Below the pieces are notes generated by a model that saw only the letters and a program-made list of their open reading frames with translations, had not been told where the DNA came from and searched no databases. Of a stretch of DNA of 64,000 nucleotides, positions 11,170 to 21,198 are shown piece after piece; position 1 is the stretch's first letter, and each line of letters begins with the position of its first letter. The stretch is from Cercis canadensis (taxonomy: Eukaryota; Streptophyta; Magnoliopsida; Fabales; Fabaceae). The DNA is taken from the NCBI GenBank assembly GCA_003255065.1, contig QAOA01002012.1, positions 430,662-494,661 of the forward strand. The letters run 5' to 3'. The position numbers were made by a program, and so were the translations under genes.

Positions 11170-12841
11170 TGATGAACAGTATTTTTATATATTAATTAAT
11201 CCCTATTTTTAACCTCCTAATCCTATTTTGGGCCTATTTGATTGGGCTTGAGTCATATTTCATTAATTAGGTTCAAATTGGGCTTAAGTATATTTTTCAG
11301 CATTATTAGGATTTTGACACTATTAGGTATTTCTGGTATATCTTTAGTTTTGTATGTCTAAAAATTGTGATTCTTACCTTGTAGGAAAGCTAAGAGGATT
11401 ATCTACAACTTTCATTCAAAAATCCAAGGCCAATTTAGACGTTCAGTGGGTCAAATTTAACCCGGAAGTCAGAGTAGAGTTGCTGCCGCTGGATCCTGAC
11501 CCGCATGCAGTGTTTGGACCATAACTTGTGCTGTACATATTGTATGGACTTGAAACTGGCCCCATTGGAAATCTAAGGCACATAGCTTCAATTGTTATGA
11601 AGACTGGTTCAACAAATTATGAAGTTAAGATGTCTTATTGCCTATCGAAAATAGCTGATTAGTCCAGAGATCTATATGGACCTAGATGGACTTAAATGGG
11701 CTTAACTTCCTCAATTCAGGCCCAATTAGGCCCAAACTAGAGCCCATTTGAAGCTGAGGTCCAGAGGTTTAAACTAGGTTAGGGGTAAATTAGGTGTGCA
11801 TGAAATTTANTTGTTATGAAGACCGGTTCAACAAATTATGAAGTTAAGATGTCTTATTGCCTATCGAAAATAGCTGATTAGTCCAGAGATCTATATGGAC
11901 CTAGATGGACTTAAATGGGCTTAACTTCCTCAATTCAGGCCCAATTAGGCCCAAACTAGAGCCCATTTGAAGCTGAGGTCCAGAGGTTTAAACTAGGTTA
12001 GGGGTAAATTAGGTGTGCATGAAATTTAGAAGGTTATAATCATAGAAAGGAAGTAGACAAGTTATCAATTCTAGACTAGACAATTTTAGTTTTCTCTCTT
12101 GTATTTTTTGGAACTTATTGAACTATGGTTTTCTTCCCCCATTGGAGCTTGGATTTCATGACCATGGAGGAGTAGAATCTTTATCACTAAGTTACACTCT
12201 TGATTAAATTCGGTTTTGATTTTGAGATTATGTTCTTAATTGGATTAAACTTAATGCAATTTCTTCTTCTTTGAATTTCTGCCTTGCTTTAATCTTTGTA
12301 TGAATTCATAGAGATCTTTGTGATTTATATGGATATTGAAGTAAGAAATAGAATTTAGATTGATCAATTTTTAATCTGTGGTTAGAATTCAAAGAAGCTA
12401 TGCTATGCTAATTGATGTTCGGTTTTTAGATTAATCACTAATTGTTTAGTCTTTGTGATTACAAGATTAGTGATTGTATGTGGTTAATCGAATCCTGAGT
12501 GATAACTTAATAGGAACAATTGATCATAATTAGAGATTTGAGTTGTAATTAAACTCAATTAGTAGTGTTGCATTAGGACTTAATCACTCATGTTAATCTA
12601 GAATGAATCAAACCGGTTTTTGATGGATGTCTAGCTAGGTTACGCCTTTAATCAATTGCATTAATCTTTGTTTAATTCTGCAATTTACTATTATGATCCT
12701 GTTTTACAATCCCTTGTTTTTAACTTGAAATTATTGGTTACACATTGCATTGCTTGTGAGACAAACCTGGATTATACCCTCTATTGCATTCTAATTAGGG
12801 GATTTGGTTTAATTTAATTGGTTAAGCGACAACACCAATCA
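11170..12841 (+). repeat. 3' LTR of the Athila derivative, with an assembly duplication
   Basis: TGATGAACAG...ACCAATCA, homologous throughout to 3692-5135. The apparent length of 1672 bp contains a 219-bp excess (one copy of 11592-11809 plus the N at 11810). Removing it gives 1453 bp, close to the 1444 bp of the Athila-1 LTR. Confidence 0.9.
11592..12028. repeat. Direct 218-bp duplication around N at 11810 (assembly join)
   Basis: 11592-11809 and 11811-12028 are the same length and appear identical except for one base (GACTGG versus GACCGG). A single N separates them. The paralogous LTR at 3692-5135 has this block once. Confidence 0.9.
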
Positions 12842-14408
12842 AGCATTTCTATTATGTCTCGGCATTTTTCGGGATTAGCTTCAATTCATTTGTTGTTGAA
12901 TATATATCCAAGGAACTTTCTTGCTTCTACCCCAAAGGCACATTTGTCCAAGTTGAGCCTTATGTTGTGTTTCCTTAACTTTTGAAAGATTTCTTCCAAA
13001 TCACTCCAATGATCATCCATTTTTTTTTCATTTTTTCCAACATGTCATCTACATACACTTCTACATTTCTATCGATCTGTTGCTCAAACACCCTATTCAT
13101 TAGCCTCTAGTAGGTAGCCTCTGCATTTTTTAGGCCAAAAGGCATCACCTTGTAGTAGTAATTTTTGTCATCTATAATAAAGAATTTTTTTTTTCATCAT
13201 CCGAAAACATTTTGATCTGGTTGTAACTAGAATAAACATCCATGAAGCTCAACATTTTGTATCTCGAGGCTTCGTCTACTAACTTTTCAATGTTAGGGAC
13301 AGGGTAAGAATTTTTGGGACATACTTTGTTAAGGTTAGTGAAATCTACACACATTCTCCACTTTCCATTATGCTTCTTTACTAAAATGACATTTGAAAGC
13401 TAAGTAGTGTACGTGACTTCCCTTATAAATCATGCCTCTAGCAACTTTTTCACTTATTCTTTTATGACTTTCTGTCTTTCTGGTCCGAATGTTTGCTTTT
13501 TTGTGCCATTGGGCAGGCATTGCATTCGGATAAATATCGAGTTTGTTCGAGATAAAGTTAGGGTCTATTCCTGGCATGTCTATAGTTGACCAATTGAAGA
13601 AGTTTGAAAACTTAGTAAGTATCTCGGTCAGCTTCTTTCTTGCTTCTCTTGTCAATTGGCCTCTCACTCGTATTTTCCTGTCTGTTCCTAATCCAATCTC
13701 GATTTCAACTAAGGTTCCTTTCGGTTTAGGTCATGCTTCTGCTAAGTCTTCCCTGACATCTAGCTCGGTGTATATAACACTGTGGGACATGTTTGCTTCT
13801 GGCTTAATCGCACTTCGTTCTTCAATTTTTAAGCTTACATTGTAGCACTTTCTCCCAGCCTCCTGTTGGGCTCTGCCACGCCCACCTGACCTTCTTTTGT
13901 TGGGAATTTCATAGTAAAATGCGGGGTATAAACTATTGTCTTTGCTTCATTAAGTGTGGATCTCCCAAGAAGCGTGGTATATGCTAATTCGCAGTCCACT
14001 ATCAGAAATTGGACAGATATGGACACTGTGTCAGGAGTTTGTCCCAAGGTTACCCACAACTTAACATAGCCTTTCACATGTATTCTCTAGCTAGATAATT
14101 CAACTAGGGTTCCTATAAATGAATGAATTTCGAAGCTTGGAATTCCTAAGCCTATGATCATCTCATTAGTACAATATGTCGGCTGAACTTCCTTGATCAA
14201 TTAGCACTCTATGTACCTCCCAGTTAAAGATCATTGCCATGATTACCATAGGGTCGTCATGATTTCGTTGAATGCCCTGATAGTCTTCTTTTCTGAAACT
14301 AATGACAGGTTCTCTTATTTGGCCTACCACGCTCATCACCACCCTCATGTATTTGTTTCTCAACGAAGAGGTGGGTCCTCCCCTAGTAAATCCTCCCGCT
14401 ATAATAGT
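12842..14408 (-). pseudogene. Tat1 protease and reverse transcriptase (5' part of pol)
   Basis: From 14408 downwards: protease with the active-site run DQGSSADILY (14166-14363) and a second half with YTTLLGRSTLNEAKTI (13835-14077), a linker, then RT with CVDFTNLNKVCPKNSYPVP (13172-13354), the SFMDVYSSYNQI palm motif and the catalytic YVDDM near 13040-13055, and DKCAFGVEARKFLGY near 12920. RT stops exactly at the nested Athila derivative and resumes at 9734. Frameshifts and stops between the ORFs make it inactive. Confidence 0.88.
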
Positions 14409-16771
14409 TGTTGATACCCAATTTTGTTTGGGTCAACTTAGTTTGATTTAGACTCTATTACATATTTGTTTTTTTGGGCTAGCTTTATAAGAATTTATAC
14501 ACTAATTTTTTTTTTTGGGATTATGGTCTTTGGAGCCAAATCATTTTCTAAGTGCTCAATGAAAGAACGAAATTCTGAAAAAATAGATAGAGAGAAAAAT
14601 ACACATACATAGGAGACACTTTGAAAGTTGAGAGAATCTAGAATAGGAATTCTAGAAAAAAAAAGAGAAAAACTATGAAGAAAGGGAATAGGCCTCAATA
14701 TATTTCCTACTTACTAATTTTTCCATTTTTGTCTCTCACTATTCACATCACTTCACAGATTTTTTTTCTATAACTGTCCCCATTCCTATTCCCCATTTTT
14801 CTTAGATAAAACAGAGCCCAATTTTTTTTTTAAGGGAACCAAACAAAGACACCGCAGAGAGGGGGAAATCTTTCTTGCCAACCGAAAATCATGCCCATGG
14901 CTAGGTGGTTCTACCAAGGTTGTTCCCAAACCCCAATTTCTAGAGAGAGAGAAACAAAGTTTCAGAAAGAGATAGGGATATTAAGAGAAATAGAGAGAAG
15001 GGTTTCTTACCTTAGCTACCAATTAGTGTTTTAGAACCAAATAGGTGAGCTAGAGATGCGAGGGGAAGCAGGGATCCAAGCTCTTCCCGCTAGTCCTTTG
15101 TCTTTGCCTTTCTTCTTTCTTCTCTTGGTGTCTTTGCCTAAGCTTTTGTTTTCTTTTACCTCTAGTTAATTGCATTTTTCCCCTTGTATTTAAGTTTTTT
15201 GATGTTTTTGGACTGATATATTTCCTTTTTATTTTGGTTTACTCTTGCTAGTTCAAGCCCACGAATGGGCTAGTCCATCATGCCCTTTTTTTTTTTTTAA
15301 TTTATTTGTTTGTGATTCTAATTTTTAGCTGGCTGGGCTTGATTCGGATTGGGCCAGCATGTTTAGTCATTTCAACCTTTTTTCTTTCTTTCCTTGTCTT
15401 GTTGGCCTAGGTCCACGAATTAGGCTGAATGGATCTAACTTGTTTTTTTTTTTTTTTTCTTAGCTTCTTGTTTTATTTACTAATCAGTTTGGGCCTTTGT
15501 TCCTTATAATTTCCTTATGTTGTTGCATTATCCTATTGAACTAGACTCTTTTGAGTTTGATCATCTTTATTTTAGCACATTATTATATTTATTTGGCTTT
15601 ATGCTCTTAATATTGTACTTAGTCCTTTTTTGTAAATAAAAATTGAAGTCCAACGACGGATTAAGTTAGGGATTAATTGTGTTGACAATTGTTCCTAATT
15701 TTCTTAAGGTGAGGGACAATTTCTTAGTTATGTCAGAAATACTAGTGTGGTCAATGAAATTCTCAATATCGCTTTTATTTCTTTTATTACTGTATCTTTG
15801 TCATTTATGGTTACATTGCATTTGATCTCATTTCGTTTTATCATTATTTTTACCTATGCTAGAATAAGATTACTGACGTGGGAATAATCAAAATTAGCTA
15901 TAATAATGTCAATGTTTTAACCTTCTAGAGGTAAAATGATCTATCTAGTTTTGCTAGAGGTACTGGCAGAGCTTGAGATCAACCCCTAATAAAAATCTTT
16001 TCTATGCATAATTCTCCAAAAAAAAAATCAAGTGCTGACATAATAACATAGTTTCATTTATATTAAAATGTGGATCAGAAGTACCAACGAGGGAATAGTT
16101 AAGGGTAGCTATGATGACAGCGATTATTTGACATTCTGGAAGTGAGGAGGGTCACTTTAGTCTTCCCAAATGTGCTGGTGGAGTTAAAAGAAGACATCGA
16201 ATAATAAATTTTTTTGCCACAACTCTTGAACTCATTTTTTTTATCTCGCATGATAAATTGCCTTTTGTGCATTTTTTAGTTATCACTTAGATAATGAAAT
16301 GTTAAAAATTGCCTATGACGGAATAGATTAGGGAAGAACTGTAATGACAATTAATGTTTCTACCTAATAATCTTGAGGCATCTTTTTAGGTTTTGCCAGA
16401 AGTGTTGACAGACCTAACCAAGTATTAATTTATTTTAAAACATAATGTTAGGACCGATTTTTATTCAACAATTTTAGATGATATAAAATTAAATTAGTAA
16501 CCGTTCTCTAGAACATGTGTCGTAGGGTGCTAACACCTTCCCTACTCGTAACTAACTCCCTAATCCAACTCTGTTAACATAGACTAGACTTTTTTTTTTT
16601 TATAGGCATCCAATCATGCTTTAAATTTATTGGTGGCGACTCCATTAATTTTATATTCAATCATTTTTCCTAATTAAAACACTTTTCAAAACTTACACTT
16701 TTTTTATACTTTTTTCTTTTTCACGCCGCCTCGCGTCATTGAGTTCCCCCTCCGAAAGGGACGTTGCGATA
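14409..16771 (+). mobile_element. Ogre/Tat-type solo LTR (about 2.36 kb) in Tat1 gag-pro
   Basis: Starts TGTTGATACCC. Near its right end it has TTGGTGGCGACTCC (16630), CGCCGCCTCGCGTCA (16723) and GGGTGCTAACACCTTCCC (16526), blocks also present in reverse in the LTR at 21199-24045. Target duplication: ATAGT at 14404-14408 and GTAGT at 16772-16776, or a perfect ATAGT at 16769-16773 if the LTR ends at 16768. The minus-strand Tat1 gag-pro frame resumes across the insertion. No internal element sequence, hence solo. Confidence 0.8.
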
Positions 16772-17125
16772 GTAGTTATGACACCGGCAATTGGGTGTGG
16801 TTCCTCTCTTTGCTGCCTTTGGGGTAGAGGGTGTTGTCAGCCATTTGGGGCTTGTTGTTGTGGTGATCTTCTCGTTCTTAGGGATCGACCCCTCTCTTTT
16901 TCTCCAGTTTGACCTCCTTGGTTCCTCCTGTTATACTGTTTCTTGGAGCCCCCTGCTGTCATGACTCTTCTCAATTTGAATCTCCTTATCAACCGTTCGA
17001 TTTCATCTTTTAGGTCAACATAGTCATTGGTTAGGTGGCAATATTCTCTGTGGTACACACAACACTTGCTGTTGGCCGATGTCGGGTTTTGAAATTTTGA
17101 TTGAAACTTGGGTAGGCCAAGGAGG
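16772..17125 (-). pseudogene. Tat1 gag, C-terminal zinc-knuckle region
   Basis: Minus strand reads SKCCVYHREYCHLTNDYVDLK then DEIERLIRRFKLRRV, the usual Tat gag signature (a C-x-x-H zinc-binding stretch followed by LKDEIERLI), then a basic, Gln-rich tail up to the junction at 16772. The first half of gag is missing; coding similarity fades at about 17110-17130. Confidence 0.8.
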
Positions 17126-17700
17126 TCAGTTTGAGAGATCTCACTCGGAAGTCAATCATACTAAGATCTCCAGTTAATTAAGGTTTGCCATTTTTCTGTC
17201 TGAACTAAAAGAAGAAGCACTAGCTGATAGAAAATTAGGAAAGCAAGTATAGAACAAAAAAAGGCCACTCTGAATGGAAAAAAATGTGAGGAGAAATGAA
17301 CAAAAAAACTTTATGTTTTTTCATTGAGATTAGACACTGTTGCATTTAGTGACTTGTAATAAGATTAGCCAAGAGTAGTAGAAACTAGAAGCGTATTGGA
17401 AGGGTTTGTTTTGACCATAAGGTAGATAAATGACTACATTCAATAGGAAATGGACACCGGAATTTCCACACTTGGCCATCCAAGTCTTACCTCATGCTTT
17501 AGATACATAATGATCAAAGTCAAGCCAAGGGAAGACTTACCTAAATTTGAAGACTATCTTTTGTCCCAGTACTTACTAGGCGAAAAAGACATGACCAAGA
17601 GGGAAAGTGAAAAGAAAGAATAAAAAGTAAAAGCTTGCTAATTGAGGGAAGATTGATTATAAATTGTTTCTCTTATAAAAGTTGAAATGGAAGTACTCAT
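17126..17700. other. Unassigned AT-rich stretch
   Basis: No ORF with recognisable similarity and no clear repeat. It may be the left edge of the copia LTR that follows or remnant Tat1 5' sequence. Confidence 0.35.
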
Positions 17701-17896
17701 AGGTATAGTTGGTGGTTGAACTACTTCCACAACTTGGAAGTGGCAACACAATAGTTGGGGTAAAGAAAAAGGAAAGCAAGCAACTTGTCACGCACCGCCT
17801 TTCTTACCATCTCATGGAGCACAATTTTTCACTAAGAACTTCCTGCCTAGAAGATTCTAGAGCACTAAAGAAGCATCTTGAGCTCTCTGGAAGACC

Positions 17897-18090
17897 CTAG
17901 AACCTTGGGAAAGTTCTAGAAGACTCTAGCACTTGGGCACCAAGAGAGATCAAGAAGGACCTAGAATCATGGAGAAGGTTTTAGAAGGCTCTTGCATTTG
18001 TGCACCAAGAGGGTTCAAGAATGATCTAGATCCTTGTAGAGAACACTTAGGCTCTCAAGGATACTCTAGAGAACTCCATGTAAATATCTT
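17897..18090 (+). repeat. Imperfect 64-65 bp tandem repeat
   Basis: Units start at 17897, 17961 and 18026. Each opens CTAGAWYC and the first two continue through a GCACCAAGAG core. About two and a half copies, upstream of the TATA box of the Copia-A LTR once the solo LTR is removed. Confidence 0.7.
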
Positions 18091-18222
18091 AGATACTTTC
18101 TTGAGATATTTAGAAGGCTAAGTAAATATCTAGATATTTTAAGAGTAAGGAGGTGGGAAGGTTCAAGAACCACATCCCCACCATACATTTGACTAAATCT
18201 CCACCATCCATTGAGGAGGTGG

Positions 18223-19643
18223 TGATGAGCTGCCGAGGCTCCTCAAATTAGTTAAAGTTTAAGGTCGGTTACCTAAGCTACTTGTAGCATAAGGCAGCCC
18301 TAAGTCGAACCTAAGGATTGTTCTATTTAGTGAATCATTTTAAGAACTATATCAACATGAGGGTTTTGTTTGTTCAAGTGTTTGACAGAAATTAATTGTA
18401 AGTGGTAAAGTTTTAGGGAAAACAATCAATCCAAGTCTTAACTGATTCTGATTTTAGTCCATCCTTGATTTCCAATAATTCATTCAATTATTAACCATGT
18501 TCTTGGTCTTTAAAACATATCAAGAAGTATCTCAATGTTCTATGGATGTCCATTGGTTAAGCAATCAGAATTCGATTTTAACTAAGACTAAATGAATTAA
18601 GCAAACATTCAAGTCCAGTTTAACCTAAGTCCAGAATCCAGCCAAGGTAATTAATCCATCCAAAAGCTCAGAAATATTAATTAACCATACAATCCTCTTG
18701 TATCACATGCAAACAGAATATGAAAATCCAAATTCGAATTAAGCAATTTAAACAGAATATTTCAGAGGATTGAAGAACTTGATTAACAACTAAATGAATA
18801 ACAACAACACATAATCTCAAAATCAATAATCAGAACAGCCAAAACCTGGATTGATTTGATGAATTAGCCCTCCATGAACAAGAGAAGGCAAGTTTTTACA
18901 AAATATCTAGAGAGAAAACTTAAAGACTAAGGAAAGTTCAAAAGCTGTCTAAAATATCTAAATGACTTGATATGAATTTCGGCTGCCCCTTTGTGCTGAT
19001 ATAGACCTCCAAAATTACATGCACACCCAAATTGCCCTTAGGGCACACTTGTTCCCATGGGCCTTAGCTTTAATTGGGCTTTGGTTTGGGCCCATTTGGA
19101 CTTGTCATGAGGAAGTTAGGCCCATTTAAGTGCCAATAGGTGTCTGGAACCATCAGCCAACTTCGACCGCAAATAAGACCATCTTCAATATAAAATATGG
19201 TGAACCTGTCTTCATAACCATTGAAGCTCTATCTGTTAGCTTTCCAATGGTACCAGTTTCAAGTCCATATGACATACAAAACTTAAGTTATGGCCCAAAC
19301 ACTGCATGTAGGTCAGGATCCTGCGACAGCATGTCTTCTCTGGCTTCCAGGCTGCATATGACCTTCTGGACATCCGAATTGGCTTTGGAGCCCTGAAAGA
19401 AAGTTGTATCAAATTCTCTCATATTTCCTACAAGGTATGACCCAGAATTTTTAGACATCAAGAACTCAAGATATGCACGAAACACAGAGACAGCATAAAA
19501 TGCTCAGTATTGCTGGAAATTGCAATTAGGCACAAATGGATCCAAGGTCATCAAATGAGGTCCAAGTCTACTCAATTCAGCCCAAAAGAGGTTTAAAAGA
19601 CTAAGTATGAGGGATAACTATTGTATAAAAAATGTGTTTATCA
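18223..19643 (-). mobile_element. Athila-type solo LTR (1421 bp)
   Basis: Perfect target duplication GGTGG at 18218-18222 and 19644-19648. The plus strand reads TGATGAGC...TTTATCA; read on the minus strand it starts TGATAAACACA, like the other Athila LTRs. Homologous along its length to 46150-47752. No internal element sequence is present. The ORF at 19130-19396 lies inside the LTR and is not a gene. Confidence 0.93.
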
Positions 19644-19654
19644 GGTGGAACAAG

Positions 19655-19663
19655 TATAAATAG
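19655..19663 (+). promoter_or_regulatory. TATA box of the Copia-A LTR
   Basis: TATAAATAG, followed by G-rich sequence as at a plant LTR transcription start. Separated from its upstream U3 repeats by the solo LTR insertion. Confidence 0.6.
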
Positions 19664-20517
19664 GTGAGAGCCCCATAAAGAGTTTGAGAGACATTCCTTG
19701 TATAGCATACTTGAGTAATAATATGAGTTCCCTTTCAAGCACTTCTTGCAAACTTTGCTTACCTTTCTCACAATTTCCTACTTAGGGTGAGTGAGGCTGT
19801 CTTGATCTTTGCTCAAGAGGTTGAGAAAGCACCAAGTGCCGGCGCAGTTATGTTGGATTGTGCTGGTATTTTTATAAAAAATATATATATTTCATGATAT
19901 TAGCTTAAATACCCAATGTCTATATGTTGTTATTGGCTATGTATTCATGTGCTTAATAACTACATCTTATTATGTATTAAAGCTAATTGATTTAGCCATA
20001 AAAGGCCAAACCGATTAGCCATAATATTGGTATGTAAATTTCCTTTATTGCCTTCAATGGCCAACGTTCATATGCTTTTTTAGGTGGCCAACGGATTGGT
20101 ATATTATGTGCTTTGATTGTATATTTTTACTATGGATATAATATCCATTATTATGACCAATTGCTAGAAGATGATAGTGCATATTATTGTACTATATATA
20201 TGTGTGTGCTTCTATTCCTAAAGATGGGTGGTACATGCAATCTAAATATTTTGTGTGCATGCTCTCTGTTTATATTTTGTGTGTAAAAATTTGGGTAGAG
20301 AAAGGTGGTGGAGAGAGTCATTTCCTCTTATTTAAGTAGAATATTAGAGGATAAACAACGTGATCATTGGGCTATTGTATTCAGGAGACAACATGTCTAG
20401 AACCCGTTGCACCTGGTGGAAGATTCAAAAATTACTTGTAGGAGGCATGAATTGTCTTAAAGAAAGCGAGAACTCATGCCTAATCCTAGTGCCACATTTC
20501 TAATTTTCACTAACATA

Positions 20518-20549
20518 TTATTATTATTATTATTATCATTACTACTACT
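20518..20549. repeat. ATT trinucleotide microsatellite
   Basis: Run of ATT units grading into ATC and ACT units, in the leader of Copia-A just before gag. Confidence 0.85.
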
Positions 20550-20622
20550 TGTATTTTGTTTCTATTTTTGGAGGCTTGGGAACAACAATTTTAAGATAGT
20601 TCAACTCTACACTCATTTTTCC

Positions 20623-20861
20623 ATGGAGCCTACAAGCAAAACTGATAGAGGTGTTGATGACCTCACAAGCATTTTAAGTTCAAGGGAGTTCACTTTAATC
20701 GTTGGAAGGGAAAGGTTATCTTCTACTTGGACCTTTTGAAGGTATTTTATGTTCTCAGCGATCCAAACCACAAGAAGACATCCAAATGAATGAAGAAGAA
20801 AAAGAGTTACTTGAAGAAAAAATAGCAAAGTAGGAGAAGAATGAATTCCATTGTTGCTATT
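20623..20861 (+). pseudogene. Copia-A gag, N-terminal part
   Basis: Starts MEPTSKTDRG. A shifted frame then gives the copia gag core ([21 protein letters not shown]). A frameshift near 20690 separates the two. It stops at the target duplication CTATT (20857-20861) of the inserted LTR and continues at 24514. Confidence 0.75.
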
Positions 20862-21198
20862 TGATGTGAACCTCTAGGATTGCCCGAGACCCAACACGTT
20901 TTGGTAGAGATTCAAATTGCCAGAGAATAATCCAATCAATGTTCATGAAGTTAGAAACACAAATTAAAGAAAACCTAGACCCTTCACCTATAGAGGTGAG
21001 AACCAAGGTATCAAAACAAATGCTAAGGCACCACTCTCCAGAGTCGAGGAAGGGAAATGAAAGAGATAAGCTAGGGTAAAACACCACAAGAACCTAGGAT
21101 TCTTGGTAAGTTCTAAGAGTTCTTCAAAAGAACCAGAAGAGAAACCTCTCAATTCTATTATTGAATAATCCAAATCTAACCATCACAAGGAGAATGGT

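Larger units (their letters stand above)
9735..12841 (+). mobile_element. Athila deletion derivative nested in Tat1
   Basis: Flanked by GGCAT (9730-9734) and AGCAT (12842-12846), a 5-bp target duplication with one mismatch. Contains an 83-bp stub of 5' LTR, a 3' internal region homologous to 2520-3691 of Athila-1, and a full 3' LTR. It lacks primer site, gag and pol. The Tat1 RT frame resumes across it, which fixes both borders. Confidence 0.9.
5136..17125 (-). mobile_element. Tat-lineage Ty3 retrotransposon Tat1, interrupted
   Basis: Minus-strand order is gag (17.1-16.8 kb), protease and RT (14.4-12.8 kb), RNase H, second archaeal-type RNase H and integrase (9.7-7.3 kb), then a 3' region with a plus-strand antisense ORF (6.8-5.2 kb). 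The second RNase H is diagnostic of the Tat/Ogre clade. It is cut by 9735-12841 and 14409-16771, and its 3' end is cut by Athila-1. No LTR of Tat1 could be identified; the outer bounds are approximate. Confidence 0.85.
17700..19863 (+). repeat. Copia-A 5' LTR (approximate), split by a solo LTR
   Basis: Non-coding, with an imperfect tandem repeat at 17897-18090, TATAAATAG at 19655-19663 and a downstream GC-richer U5-like tail (CCAAGTGCCGGCGCAG near 19833). The borders are inferred from the gag position and are not fixed by terminal repeats. Confidence 0.45.

Noticed and set aside
11592..12028. Tandem duplication within an LTR as a biological feature
   Set aside because: Equal-length copies around a single N and normal paralog length point to assembly.
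17897..18090. CRISPR-like repeat array
   Set aside because: Direct tandem repeats without spacers in a plant LTR; same for 32481-32790.
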